From NCBI RefSeq assembly GCF_016879755.1, contig NZ_WOFU01000001.1, forward strand, positions 1 through 64,000: a stretch of DNA of 64,000 nucleotides, given 5' to 3'. The stretch comes from Bacillus sp. B15-48. Its GTDB lineage: Bacteria; Bacillota; Bacilli; Bacillales; Cytobacillaceae. A program made the position numbers and the translations under genes. Position 1 is the first letter of the stretch, and every line of letters starts with the position of its first letter. Of this stretch, positions 26,261 through 35,504 are shown piece by piece. A model generated the notes under the pieces. The model was not told the DNA's origin. It saw only the letters and a program-made list of their open reading frames with translations, and searched no databases.

Positions 26261-26653
26261 TTATTCAAATAGTGCTTCCACTTCTTTAAGCAATGACTTC
26301 CCAATCTCGACGTAACTCGGTGGAATACGCCCATCTTTATCAACTGGTTCGGAAAACTGGTTAAATGTGCTGTTCGTATGAGCATGATCGTCCAAGCCTT
26401 TTTGATAAACATGTGAAAGCAAAAACGGCCTTTTGATTTCTACGGAGCAGACATCTGCATCTAGCTGCCCATCAATCGCAATAAACGGAAGCCTTAAAAA
26501 TAAGTATCCATCATGGTCAGCAATCTTATAATCAAAAAAACCATGGTCATAATCCCAGTTCCCACCGATTGAATATCCTAGTGGTTTTAAGTGCTCTTCA
26601 AGGTCGGATAATCGAATTTGTAATCCTTCAATTGTAGATGGAATTTCAATCAT
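26261..26653 (-). CDS. yugN: YugN-like protein
   Basis: A 130-residue soluble protein matching the YugN family by sequence and by its place between yugO and pgi, as in B. subtilis. No catalytic motif is evident and the function is unknown. The ribosome site is AAAGGAAG. Confidence 0.88.
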   Translation of the reverse strand: MIEIPSTIEGLQIRLSDLEEHLKPLGYSIGGNWDYDHGFFDYKIADHDGYLFLRLPFIAIDGQLDADVCSVEIKRPFLLSHVYQKGLDDHAHTNSTFNQFSEPVDKDGRIPPSYVEIGKSLLKEVEALFE

Positions 26654-26708
26654 CTTATACTTCCTTTCTTTTTCTCTTATTGTTTGTCAATCGTTTCAAT
26701 TTCATCAG

Positions 26709-26747
26709 TAAAAAAGAGTGCCATATTTTCTCTGGCACTCTTTTTGT
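26709..26747. terminator. Terminator of pgi
   Basis: AAAAAGAGTGCCA and TGGCACTCTTTTT arms. A and T runs on both sides make it functional on either strand; it serves pgi on the minus strand. Confidence 0.88.
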
Positions 26748-26755
26748 CGTTCATA

Positions 26756-28105
26756 TTATTTTAAGCGTTTTTCGAGTTCCGCTTTCTTTTCTTCGAAACC
26801 TGGTTTTCCTAATAGAGCAAACATATTGACTTTATATGCTTCCACGCCTGGCTGGTCAAATGGATTTACTCCAAGCAAGTAACCGCTCATGGCACATGCC
26901 TTTTCAAAGAAATAAACAAGATAACCAAATGTATATTCATCTTGCTCAGGAATTGACACAATTAAGTTCGGAACACCACCGTCTGTGTGAGCAAGCAATG
27001 TTCCCTCAAATGCCTTATTATTAACAAAGTCTACCGTCTGACCGGCAAGATAGTTCAAGCCGTCAAGGTCATTTGCCTCTTCTTCAATCGTTAGCTCATG
27101 ACCTGATTTTTCCACTTTAATAATTGTTTCAAAAAGGTCTCTTCGTCCTTCTTGTACGTATTGTCCAAGGGAATGCAAATCCGTTGAGAAATTAGCCGAA
27201 GCAGGGAAAATGCCTTTCTGATCCTTCCCTTCACTTTCTCCAAATAATTGCTTCCACCATTCTGAAAAATACATAAGGGACGGCTCGTAGTTAATTAGCA
27301 TCTCAATCGTCTTCCCTTTATTGTAAAGGACATTACGAACCGCCGCATATTGATACGCTAAGTTTTCTTCTAATTCAGACTTGCTAAAATCCTCTCTTGC
27401 TTGAGCCGCTCCGTCCATCATCTTTTCAATATCCGCACCACTAACAGCGATCGGCAATAACCCAACTGCTGTTAATACCGAATAGCGACCGCCAACATCA
27501 TCAGGAATCACGAAGCTTTCATAACCTTCTTCATTTGCTAGCGTTTTAAGGGCACCACGCGCCTTATCAGTCGTTGCGTAAATTCGTTTTTTTGCTTCCT
27601 CAGAACCGTACTTTTCTTCTAATAGCTTGCGGAAGATTCTAAAAGCTAAGGCAGGTTCCGTTGTTGTACCGGATTTCGAGATGACATTAACCGAGAAATC
27701 CTTTCCTTCTAATAAATCCATAATATCTTTCAAGTAAGAAGAACTAATGTTATTGCCGGCAAAAATAATTTGTGGCGTATTTCGCTTTTCTTTAGGTAGG
27801 GTATTGTAAAAACTATGCTGTAAAAATTCTAAGGCAGCGCGTGCTCCTAAATAAGAACCACCAATGCCAATGACAATCAGAATGTCTGAATCATTTTTAA
27901 TCTTTTCAGCTGCTTTTTGAATGCGGGAGAATTCTTCTTTATCGTATTCAACAGGTAAGTCAATCCAACCGAGATAATCACTGCCGGCCCCTGTTTGTTC
28001 ATGTAAGGAATGATGTGCTACTTTTACAAAATCTCTTAAATATGTAACTTCATGTTCGCCAAAAAAGCTTAACGCTTTTGAGTAATCAAATGTAATATGT
28101 GTCAT
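26756..28105 (-). CDS. pgi: Glucose-6-phosphate isomerase
   Basis: A 449-residue isomerase interconverting glucose 6-phosphate and fructose 6-phosphate. Family signatures are clear: [16 protein letters not shown] near 82, [16 protein letters not shown] near 140, [17 protein letters not shown], and the C-terminal [13 protein letters not shown] carrying the catalytic-site lysine region. The length is typical of the Gram-positive form. The ribosome site is GGAGG. It stands alone between yugN and yuzA. Confidence 0.98.
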   Translation of the reverse strand: MTHITFDYSKALSFFGEHEVTYLRDFVKVAHHSLHEQTGAGSDYLGWIDLPVEYDKEEFSRIQKAAEKIKNDSDILIVIGIGGSYLGARAALEFLQHSFYNTLPKEKRNTPQIIFAGNNISSSYLKDIMDLLEGKDFSVNVISKSGTTTEPALAFRIFRKLLEEKYGSEEAKKRIYATTDKARGALKTLANEEGYESFVIPDDVGGRYSVLTAVGLLPIAVSGADIEKMMDGAAQAREDFSKSELEENLAYQYAAVRNVLYNKGKTIEMLINYEPSLMYFSEWWKQLFGESEGKDQKGIFPASANFSTDLHSLGQYVQEGRRDLFETIIKVEKSGHELTIEEEANDLDGLNYLAGQTVDFVNNKAFEGTLLAHTDGGVPNLIVSIPEQDEYTFGYLVYFFEKACAMSGYLLGVNPFDQPGVEAYKVNMFALLGKPGFEEKKAELEKRLK

Positions 28106-28298
28106 TTACGATCCTCCAATATATTTGTTCTTTATCACTTTAACGAATGGGCCGTTAAGAATCAAGGTTTTCAACTTTGTTATTTAGAAAGTCTACTAAA
28201 CCTTTCCTCCCACATAATTTATGGAAATTTCAAATCACGAATAATTTTTGCGTTATTGGACCATTCTACAATTAGTCTTTAACAAAGGAGGTTAGAGT

Positions 28299-28532
28299 AT
28301 GAGCACAATTCAAAGAATTGCTTTAATTTTAACAATCATTGGTGCAATTAATTGGGGATTAATAGGTTTCTTTCAATTTGATCTAGTTGCTACTATTTTT
28401 GGTGGACAAAACGCAGCACTTTCAAGAATTATTTATGGCTTAGTGGGAATTGCTGGTTTAATTAACCTCGGTCTCTTATTTGCTCCTAGTGAAGCAGCAG
28501 AAAGAAGAACCGGTACAGAGCCAGCTAAATAA
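28299..28532 (+). CDS. yuzA: DUF378 small membrane protein YuzA
   Basis: A 77-residue protein with two membrane spans (about 6-27 and 42-62) and the DUF378 pattern IGAINWGLIGFFQFDLVATIFGG...LSRIIYGLVGIAGL. The function is unknown. The ribosome site is AAGGAGG. R2 copy b begins two bases after the stop codon. Confidence 0.93.
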   Translation: MSTIQRIALILTIIGAINWGLIGFFQFDLVATIFGGQNAALSRIIYGLVGIAGLINLGLLFAPSEAAERRTGTEPAK

Positions 28533-28533
28533 G

Positions 28534-28656
28534 AAAAGCGCAAGCGCCTTGGTCAGGGGCGACAAGCATAAGACGCGCCAGATTAGAAGACGCTCTTTGT
28601 CTTCAAATTTGGAGTGGCTTATGACCTCGAGCCCCTAGGCGCTGGAGCCAGACAAA
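28534..28656 (+). repeat. Structured repeat R2, copy b (long hairpin)
   Basis: The same outer sequence as copy a (AAAAGCGCAAGCGCC ... GGCGCTGGAGCC), but the second stem reads AGGGGC/GCCCCT where copy a has AGCCCC/GGGGCT. The next stem reads CATAAG/CTTATG, and the top stem GAAGAC/GTCTTC instead of GAAGTC/GACTTC. Pairing is kept throughout. Confidence 0.8.
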
Positions 28657-28896
28657 TAAAAAAAGATCCGCTTAATTACTAACGGGTTCCGTTTCCAAAC
28701 GCAAAGCGTTAATTTGCCACAGGAAAATATAATCCTTTTTGCACGAAGAGCAATCTGTAAGCTAGAGAGATTAATTAGTAGCAAAGGTTTATACCTTGCT
28801 ATTTTGCTTTGATTTTAATTGCTAATTATTCGGATTGCATGTATACAAAACAATTTCGCCTCCTCCGTATCGATTTTTATGTAAGTCTGAGAATGA

Positions 28897-29087
28897 ATAA
28901 GCGGAGAATTTCCTGCTAATGTATATAGGTGAAGCTTAAGAAGCGGATATAAGCGGAGATATTCCCGTTAACTGCTCTAAATAAGACAAAATCCAAAGAT
29001 TTTGATCATATAAACGGAAAAACTCCCCTTATTTTTAAGGAAATATCGGCATTTCCCAGTTTAGCGGGAATTTTTCCGTTTATTTTT
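28897..29087. repeat. Cluster of short degenerate repeats R4 (ATAAgCGGAgAaTTCCCG type)
   Basis: Related 22-27 bp units at 28897-28920, 28949-28971, 29009-29036 and 29043-29063, plus one in inverted orientation at 29061-29087. All combine (A)TAA-CGGA with TTCCC and a terminal TTA or TTT. The surrounding 28657-29280 has no ORF with a ribosome site. The function is unknown. Confidence 0.55.
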
Positions 29088-29125
29088 CATACGCAGTGAA
29101 ATCAACATTCAGTTATAACAGTAGA

Positions 29126-29168
29126 GCTAAAAATAGACCTCCAAATTACCATATAATTTGAAGGTCAT
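29126..29168 (-). terminator. Probable terminator of yugI
   Basis: GACCTcCAAATT and AATTTGaAGGTC form a stem around 29134-29164. On the minus strand TATTTTTAGC follows. It lies about 115 bp past the yugI stop. Confidence 0.55.
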
Positions 29169-29280
29169 TTTGAATTACATTTTTAATATTTGCGATAGTT
29201 AACTTTTTTATGGTTCATAACGATATGAGCAAGAAGAGAGTACTGGAACAATACATCCTTCAGTCGCTTTCTCCACTTTA

Positions 29281-29658
29281 TTACATTTTCGATTGGGTAA
29301 TCCATTCTTGAAGCTTGTCTTTTAAAGTATTAAATCCTTGTGAATCTTCGTCCTGGGTAATAATAGCCGCTGCACGCTTTCGCGGTTTCTTCACTCTTGT
29401 TGGCTGTTCAGGTTCTTCCATTGTTGCCCGAATCGAGAGGCCAATCTTGCCCGCCTCTTCATCAATGGACAAGACCTTTACTTTAATTTCATCCCCAACC
29501 TTTAAATGTTCGTTAATATCCTTTACGTAACCATGTGTTATTTCAGATATATGAACAAGACCTTGTGTCTCTTCATCTAGAGCAACAAATGCACCATATG
29601 GTTGAACTCCCGTTACTTTTCCTGTTACAATGCTGCCTACTTCAATTTTTCCCGACAT
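29281..29658 (-). CDS. yugI: S1 RNA-binding domain protein YugI (general stress protein 13)
   Basis: A 125-residue protein with one S1 domain (about 5-75: GSIVTGKVTGVQPYGAFVALDEETQGLVHISEI) and a basic tail RVKKPRKRAAA. It matches B. subtilis YugI/GS13, a ribosome-associated S1 protein. Order relative to alaT and yuzA is conserved. The ribosome site is TAGGAGTG. Confidence 0.93.
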   Translation of the reverse strand: MSGKIEVGSIVTGKVTGVQPYGAFVALDEETQGLVHISEITHGYVKDINEHLKVGDEIKVKVLSIDEEAGKIGLSIRATMEEPEQPTRVKKPRKRAAAIITQDEDSQGFNTLKDKLQEWITQSKM

Positions 29659-29880
29659 GAAAACACTCCTAATTTATGATTTATTTATCTCATTTATACG
29701 CAATTAAATATTATACTATATTTATTAAAAAATAACAAAAACTAAATTCATTTTGCTAGTAAATACTTGCTAAAGGATTGGAATTTCAAGCCATTATAAG
29801 TGAATATTCATGAATTTATTCAAACTTTATGACCATTTCATGGTAAAATTAAATATATATTTTAAAGGGGTGACGGAACA

Positions 29881-30090
29881 ATGACTTCAATTGGTAAAAA
29901 CCTTCGGACACTTAGGGAGGAGCGAAACATGTCTTTAGAAGAGCTTGCAATAAAAGCAAGGGTTGGGAAAGACACGATCGAGAAGTATGAAACTGGAGAA
30001 AAAATTCCGAATAACCAAACAATTTTACGCTTATCAACAATATTAGATGTTCCAGCATCTGAACTATTAAATGAAAACGGTAAAAAGTAA
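29881..30090 (+). CDS. Small XRE-family helix-turn-helix regulator
   Basis: A 69-residue protein consisting of one HTH_XRE domain (SIGKNLRTLREERNMSLEELAIKARVGKDTIEKYETGEK). There is no extra sensing domain. The target is unknown; small proteins of this kind often act with partner proteins. The ribosome site is AAAGGGGTG. It is expressed divergently from yugI. Confidence 0.88.
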   Translation: MTSIGKNLRTLREERNMSLEELAIKARVGKDTIEKYETGEKIPNNQTILRLSTILDVPASELLNENGKK

Positions 30091-30202
30091 ATATAGGGTG
30101 CTCGTTCTCCACGGAGCGATTTCATAAATTTAGCATCCTTTTGTATAAAAATTATTAATTGGGGAATAATTTAAATATAAGGCTTTCTAGTATTCCCCCT
30201 TT

Positions 30203-30243
30203 TTTTAGAAGGCAGCTCAAGCTTGAGTTGCCTTCTTTTTTTC
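30203..30243 (+). terminator. Terminator on the plus strand after the XRE gene
   Basis: AGAAGGCAGCTCAAGCTTGAGTTGCCTTCT hairpin followed by TTTTTTT. The T-run is only on the plus-strand side, so it fits the XRE transcript rather than alaT. Confidence 0.7.
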
Positions 30244-30246
30244 TGC

Positions 30247-31416
30247 TTATGAATTCTTCTCGATGAAACGTCGTATTCGTTTAATTGCTTCTTGGAGTTG
30301 TTCAATTGATGTGGCGTAGGAGCAGCGAATATAACCTTCTCCACTCTCACCAAAAACATTTCCAGGTACCACTGCCACCTTTTCTTCAATAAGGAGCTTT
30401 TCTGCAAATTCCTCAGAAGATAAACCTGTCGACTCAATCGAAGGAAAAACGTAGAAAGCACCACCAGGAGAGTGACAGCTTAAACCCATTTCATTAAAGG
30501 CACTGACCATATAATTTCGACGACGTCGATAGCTTTTTCTCATTTCTTCGACATCATCATCTCCATTTCTAAGTGCCTCTAGCCCAGCATATTGCGCCAT
30601 TGTCGGCGCGCACATCATCGCATATTGATGGACTTTGAGCATAGCAGCAGTGATTTCTTCCGGTGCACAAACAAAACCAAGGCGCCAGCCCGTCATTGCA
30701 AACCCTTTTGAAAACCCTGACACCAAAATTGTGCGATCCTGCATTCCTTCAATTGCTGCCATACTCGTATAAGTTTCGTCATATACAAGTTCAGCGTAAA
30801 TTTCATCAGATAAAATAAGCAAATCATGTTTTTCAACTAATTCAGCAATTTCTTTTAATTCTTTCTTGTTGAGCATCGTCCCCGTCGGATTATTCGGTGA
30901 GCATATCATAACCGCTTTTGTTTTAGGAGTAATCACCGATTCAAGTACTTTCGCCGAAATTTTAAAGTCTTGGTCTTTTGAAGCTTGGACCGGAACTGGG
31001 ATTCCTCCAGCCAAACTAACTAACGGACTATATGAAACGAAGCATGGCTCGACAACCACTACTTCATCACCCGGATCAATAATTGATCTAAGAGCAATAT
31101 CAATTGCTTGACTTGCCCCTACAGTAACTAAAACTTCAGATTCTGCTTTGTACTTAACCCCAAAGGAACGAAACATGTATTTTGAAATTTCTTGCCTAAG
31201 CTCAAAGAGACCCGCATTTGCCGTGTAAGAGGTATAGCCATCTTCAAGAGAAAGGATGGCTGCCTCCCTTACTGCCCAAGGTGTAACAAAATCTGGTTCA
31301 CCAACACCAAGTGAAATAACTCCTTCCATCCCTGAAGCAAGGTCAAAAAAACGCCGAATCCCTGAAGGTTTTAAATCACGCACCATCCGTGACAAATAAG
31401 TTTTTTTCGTTTTCAT
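30247..31416 (-). CDS. alaT: Class I aminotransferase AlaT (YugH)
   Basis: A 389-residue PLP aminotransferase with SGFSKGFAMTGWRLG, where Lys237 would bind PLP, plus SPNNPTGT and DEIYAELVY. It matches B. subtilis AlaT, the main alanine transaminase (pyruvate plus glutamate to alanine). It overlaps the alaR stop by one base (TAATG), so both form an operon. Confidence 0.93.
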   Translation of the reverse strand: MKTKKTYLSRMVRDLKPSGIRRFFDLASGMEGVISLGVGEPDFVTPWAVREAAILSLEDGYTSYTANAGLFELRQEISKYMFRSFGVKYKAESEVLVTVGASQAIDIALRSIIDPGDEVVVVEPCFVSYSPLVSLAGGIPVPVQASKDQDFKISAKVLESVITPKTKAVMICSPNNPTGTMLNKKELKEIAELVEKHDLLILSDEIYAELVYDETYTSMAAIEGMQDRTILVSGFSKGFAMTGWRLGFVCAPEEITAAMLKVHQYAMMCAPTMAQYAGLEALRNGDDDVEEMRKSYRRRRNYMVSAFNEMGLSCHSPGGAFYVFPSIESTGLSSEEFAEKLLIEEKVAVVPGNVFGESGEGYIRCSYATSIEQLQEAIKRIRRFIEKNS

Positions 31417-31916
31417 TATGGAGACACCACGATCCGTTTATCTTCATCATCTGGCTCAAAAATTGTGCCATCATGTTTATATTTCTTTAAAAGAAAATGA
31501 GTCGTCGTTGAAATGACGGAATCAAGTGTTGAGAGCTTGTCGGAAACAAATCTTGCTACTTCATTCATCGATTTCCCTTCAATCATCACAGACAAATCGT
31601 ATGCTCCCGACATTAAATAAACCGATTTAACCTCTTTAAATCGATAAATTCTTTTGGCAATATCATCAAACCCCACTCCACGTTTCGGAGTGACTTTTAC
31701 ATCAATCATAGCGGTAACACCTTCATGGCCATCAATCTTTGACCAATCAACGATTGAAGTATACCTTACAATGATTTTCTGCTCTTCTAACTTATGAAGG
31801 TATTTTTCTGTGTCTTTAACGGTAAGGCCAGTCATAGCAGCAAGGTCTTCCGTTGATATACGTGAATTTTTTTCTAAAATCTCAACCAGTTCTAATTCCT
31901 TCTCAGAAAGCTGCAT
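31416..31916 (-). CDS. alaR: Lrp/AsnC-family regulator AlaR (YugG)
   Basis: A 166-residue Lrp-type protein: an N-terminal HTH (about 1-60) and a C-terminal RAM ligand domain (about 70-150, SVYLMSGAYDLSVMIEG). In B. subtilis AlaR activates alaT and the pair is induced by alanine. The ATG at 31916 follows GAGGTGG; the longer TTG reading from 31937 is less likely. Confidence 0.92.
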   Translation of the reverse strand: MQLSEKELELVEILEKNSRISTEDLAAMTGLTVKDTEKYLHKLEEQKIIVRYTSIVDWSKIDGHEGVTAMIDVKVTPKRGVGFDDIAKRIYRFKEVKSVYLMSGAYDLSVMIEGKSMNEVARFVSDKLSTLDSVISTTTHFLLKKYKHDGTIFEPDDEDKRIVVSP

Positions 31917-32100
31917 TATATCCACCTCAATTCTCAAATAAGCCCATTATATCAAAATAATCAGAAACATCCTATCCAGTTTCACTGAAATTCAAAAAAT
32001 TGACGAACGGACCGTCTTGTATTTAACTTATTAAAGGATAAAAAAACAAAGGCATTCACAATCTATGATAAAGAAAGAGTTCAAGGAGTGATGCATCAGG

Positions 32101-32940
32101 ATGGAACAAAGTCATTTTTCCGAAAGCAAACAAATCAACGGAATCGATGTTTACTATGAATATTTTAAACATCCATCCTCCGAGAAAACAGTTGTTTTAT
32201 TACACGGTTTTCTATCGTCCCTGTTTAGTTTTCGTCATCTTGTCCCGTTACTAAAGCAAAACTACTCGGTCTTTTCTGTAGATCTTCCTCCCTTCGGAAA
32301 GAGCGGTCATTCTCGCAATTATCATTATTCATACAAAAATATTGCGTTAACCGTTGTTTCCTTATTAGATGTCCTAGGTATAAAAAATTATAGCATTATT
32401 GGTCATTCGATGGGGGGACAAATTGCCTTAAATGTTCTTTATCATCATCCTCACCGAGCAAAAAAAACGGTTCTACTTAGTAGTTCTGGATATTTAAGTC
32501 GTGCAAAGCAACTACATATTTTCGCTAGTTACCTCCCATTTTTCCACCTGTTAGTAAAAAATTATTTAGCTCGGTCAGGAATCGAAAAAAACTTAAGAAA
32601 TGTGGTTTATAACCATTCACTTATTGATAATGAAATGCGAGAGGGTTATTTAAGTCCCTTTTTAGACAATTCTATTTTTAAAGGATTAACCGGAATGCTA
32701 CGTCACCGGGAAGGAGATTTAACATCTGTACAGCTTCAGAAAGTTCAAACTCCATGTTTATTACTTTGGGGGAGACATGACCGTGTTGTCCCGCTAAATA
32801 CTGGGAGGAAACTTGTTGAAGACTTACCTAATTCGCAGTTAATCGTCCTTGAGGATACAGGACATCTATTACCAGAAGAAAGACCTGAGGACGTTTGCCA
32901 ACACATCAATCATTTTCTTATGGACGGAGAACGTTTTTAA
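32101..32940 (+). CDS. yugF: Alpha/beta hydrolase YugF
   Basis: A 279-residue alpha/beta-hydrolase with nucleophile elbow GHSMGGQ (Ser near 103), oxyanion-region LLHGFLSS, acid LLLWGRHDRVVP and histidine DTGHLLPEE. The substrate is unknown. Its order after alaRT matches B. subtilis yugF. AAGGAG is 12 bases before the ATG, a long spacing. Confidence 0.88.
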   Translation: MEQSHFSESKQINGIDVYYEYFKHPSSEKTVVLLHGFLSSLFSFRHLVPLLKQNYSVFSVDLPPFGKSGHSRNYHYSYKNIALTVVSLLDVLGIKNYSIIGHSMGGQIALNVLYHHPHRAKKTVLLSSSGYLSRAKQLHIFASYLPFFHLLVKNYLARSGIEKNLRNVVYNHSLIDNEMREGYLSPFLDNSIFKGLTGMLRHREGDLTSVQLQKVQTPCLLLWGRHDRVVPLNTGRKLVEDLPNSQLIVLEDTGHLLPEERPEDVCQHINHFLMDGERF

Positions 32941-33042
32941 GCATATAAACTGGCTGCTCACCTATATACTTTCACATTTTATGTGAATTATTTTATCATG
33001 AAATTAGCAAAGTTAAAAATCAAGAAGAGAAAGGTTGAGACG

Positions 33043-34212
33043 ATGGATACATTTAATTTTGATCAACTAATTAATCGTAAAGATACTGCGTCAGTGAAAT
33101 GGGAGATGACGAAAGACATTTTTGGTACAGAAGATGTATTACCGATGTGGGTAGCTGATATGGATTTTCCTCCCCCACCAAAAGTGATTGAGGCCATGAC
33201 CAATCGTGTAAGTCATGGAATATTCGGCTATACCTTTGCCAACCAAACTGTAACAGAGGCTATACAGCACTGGCTGTCCACTCGCCATCAATGGGACATT
33301 GACAAGCCTTCGATTTTATTTAGCCCTGGTGTTGTCCCATCTATTAGTTTAGCGATTCAATCATTAACGAATGAAGGGGATAAGATTTTGCTTCAATCAC
33401 CAGTATATTCCCCTTTTTTCAGCATGATCGAACTAAACAAACGTGTTGTCGTAAACTCTCAACTTGTCCTCAAGGATAATCATTATGAAATTGACTTTGA
33501 AGATTTTGAATCAAAGTTAAAAGATGGAGTGAAACTCTTTCTCCTTTGCAACCCACATAATCCAGGGGGAAGAGTATGGACGAAAGAAGAATTAACAAAA
33601 ATTGGGGAACTATGTTTAAAATATAATTGTTACATTCTAGCAGATGAAATTCATTCTGACCTAGTTTTTACCCCACACCGCCATATTCCTATTGCGTCAA
33701 TAAAGGATGAGTTTGCAGAAATAACGTTAACTTGCATCGCTCCAACAAAAACATTTAACCTAGCAGGTATACAAGCTTCCGCTGTCATCATTTCGAATTC
33801 ATCACTCCGTAAAAAGTTTCGTGCTGAGCAACAAAAACAAGCGATGACCAGTTTAAATCTTTTTGGGATTTACGGGATGGAAGCGGCCTACCGTTTTGGT
33901 GAGGACTGGCTAAACCAATTATTACATTATTTAAAAGGAAATATTGATGAAGCAATTGCTTTTATTCAAACACATATACCAAAAATGCGCGTAATTGTTC
34001 CAGATGGGACGTATTTACTTTGGATCGATTGTCGCGAATTTAAATTGTCTGATAAAGAAATTCGGGAACGGCTTCTACAAAAAGGCAAACTTGGATTAGA
34101 ACCAGGCCCAAAATACGGTCCTGGTGGAGAAGGCTTTGTGAGAATGAATCTTGCTTGTCCGCGAGAAACTTTAGCTGATGGCTTAAATCGCCTTAAAAAG
34201 GCATTTACTTAA
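33043..34212 (+). CDS. patB: Cystathionine beta-lyase / aminotransferase PatB
   Basis: A 389-residue fold-type I PLP enzyme with MWVADMDFPPP, LLCNPHNPGGRVW, ADEIHSDL and the PLP lysine block APTKTFNLAG. This is the MalY/PatB group, which cleaves the C-S bond of cystathionine and other cysteine conjugates. The start at 33043 is chosen over an upstream in-frame ATG at 32983 because AAAGG lies at the right distance. Confidence 0.92.
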   Translation: MDTFNFDQLINRKDTASVKWEMTKDIFGTEDVLPMWVADMDFPPPPKVIEAMTNRVSHGIFGYTFANQTVTEAIQHWLSTRHQWDIDKPSILFSPGVVPSISLAIQSLTNEGDKILLQSPVYSPFFSMIELNKRVVVNSQLVLKDNHYEIDFEDFESKLKDGVKLFLLCNPHNPGGRVWTKEELTKIGELCLKYNCYILADEIHSDLVFTPHRHIPIASIKDEFAEITLTCIAPTKTFNLAGIQASAVIISNSSLRKKFRAEQQKQAMTSLNLFGIYGMEAAYRFGEDWLNQLLHYLKGNIDEAIAFIQTHIPKMRVIVPDGTYLLWIDCREFKLSDKEIRERLLQKGKLGLEPGPKYGPGGEGFVRMNLACPRETLADGLNRLKKAFT

Positions 34213-34217
34213 TGAAT

Positions 34218-34325
34218 AAAGAAAACTCGCCGATTGGCGAGCCCCTAAGGGCGAAGACAGAGGCGTAGTTGCCCTTATGCGTTAGGAAAGTATAAATTGA
34301 AAAATTTATACTTTCCTATTAGCCA
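34218..34325. repeat. Interspersed repeat R1, copy b
   Basis: Begins AAAGAAAACTCGCCGATTGG, forming a CTCGCC/GGCGAG hairpin, then CCCCTAAGGGCGAAGACAG, AGGCGTAGTTGCCCTTA, and ends CTATTAGCC. A strong hairpin (TAGGAAAGTATAAA / TTTATACTTTCCTA) sits near its right end. It lies just after patB. Confidence 0.7.
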
Positions 34326-34326
34326 A

Positions 34327-34372
34327 CGAAAGGCTCCCAAACAGTGTTTGGAAGCCTTTTATTGTTTTTATT
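34327..34372. terminator. Terminator between patB and the next convergent gene
   Basis: AAAGGCTcCCAAACA-GTG-TTTGGaAGCCTTT stem followed by TTATTGTTTTTA on the plus strand. It fits patB best. Confidence 0.78.
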
Positions 34373-34574
34373 TATTTTCTTGATTCGCTTCTTTTGATTG
34401 ATGAATTTGTTCATACTTTTTTGCTTCTTGAGCTTCTTTTTTCGATATTTTTATAAATAGCCTCATAACGATGATGGCTGCGATAAAAGTGACAATCATC
34501 CAAATAACAGCTGGGATATACTCCGTCTTATCTTTGGGAAAATAAAGGAACAGAGACAAAACAAACCAATTCAT
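34368..34574 (-). CDS. Small membrane protein, unknown function
   Basis: A 68-residue protein with hydrophobic segments at about 1-11 and 22-43 and a highly charged tail (KISKKEAQEAKKYEQIHQSK). I do not recognise a family. The ATG at 34574 is chosen for AAAGGAAG upstream, and a GTG- or TTG-type longer start is possible. Confidence 0.65.
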   Translation of the reverse strand: MNWFVLSLFLYFPKDKTEYIPAVIWMIVTFIAAIIVMRLFIKISKKEAQEAKKYEQIHQSKEANQENK

Positions 34575-34672
34575 CTTTTTTGACTTCCTTTCTACTGTAG
34601 ACAATCATTTAACCTTATTATAGCATGGTGATTTATGATGTCACATCAATACACTTTCCATCATCTATAGAA

Positions 34673-35392
34673 TCATTCTTTAATTACTTCAATTTTTTCT
34701 ATGATTACTTCTTCTAACGGTTTATTATTCTGATCTGTTTCTACCGCTGCAATTTTATCGACGACATCCATTCCTTCTATTACTTGGCCGAAAACGGTAT
34801 GTTTAAAGTCTAACCATGGTGTTCCACCCACTTGTTCATAAACTTTAACGATGGAATCTGGATACTCTTTTTCAAATCCTCCTTGAAAAATAGAGTTTTG
34901 AACGATGAAAAATTGACTTCCATTTGTGTTTGGACCTGAATTAGCCATCGACAAAGCCCCGCGGAAATGAAATAAATTATTAGCAAATTCATCTTCAAAA
35001 GCTTCTCCATAAACACTTTCACCGCCCCGACCAGTTCCTTCAGGGTCCCCTCCTTGAATCATAAATTGATTCATAACTCGATGAAAATTCAATTCATCAT
35101 AATACCCTCGCTCACTATGCGTAATAAAATTTTCTACAGCTTTTGGAGCCTGTTCAGGGAATAACTTTATTTTAATGGCCCCCAATGAAGTGGTCATTTC
35201 AACTAAACTTTCGTTTTCGGCGACCTCAGATGATAATTGAGGGTAATCCTCACTTTCAGGAATAACCTCCAATTCTACAGTAGGTTCCTGCCTTTGTTCA
35301 GACTCTGCGTTCTCTTCTGTTTGGTCAGTATTTCCCCCGCATGCACTTAGAAAAAACAGACCCAAAAACATGATAAAAATTAGCTTTTTCAT
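34673..35392 (-). CDS. Cyclophilin-type peptidyl-prolyl isomerase lipoprotein
   Basis: A 239-residue protein: a lipoprotein signal with lipobox FLSAC (Cys18), an acidic linker, and a cyclophilin domain from about 60 with [37 protein letters not shown] and [15 protein letters not shown]. It should assist folding of exported proteins on the outer membrane face. It is distinct from the cytosolic PpiB. The ribosome site is GGAGGG. Confidence 0.94.
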   Translation of the reverse strand: MKKLIFIMFLGLFFLSACGGNTDQTEENAESEQRQEPTVELEVIPESEDYPQLSSEVAENESLVEMTTSLGAIKIKLFPEQAPKAVENFITHSERGYYDELNFHRVMNQFMIQGGDPEGTGRGGESVYGEAFEDEFANNLFHFRGALSMANSGPNTNGSQFFIVQNSIFQGGFEKEYPDSIVKVYEQVGGTPWLDFKHTVFGQVIEGMDVVDKIAAVETDQNNKPLEEVIIEKIEVIKE

Positions 35393-35504
35393 CTTTACCC
35401 TCCACTTTCTTTTGTCTCAAATTCTTACTCTTTGTTATTTTCCTTTTCATGTTCCATAATATAAACGAAGAGAAGCAATAAATCTAGTGATGGAGGTTTA
35501 CTAA

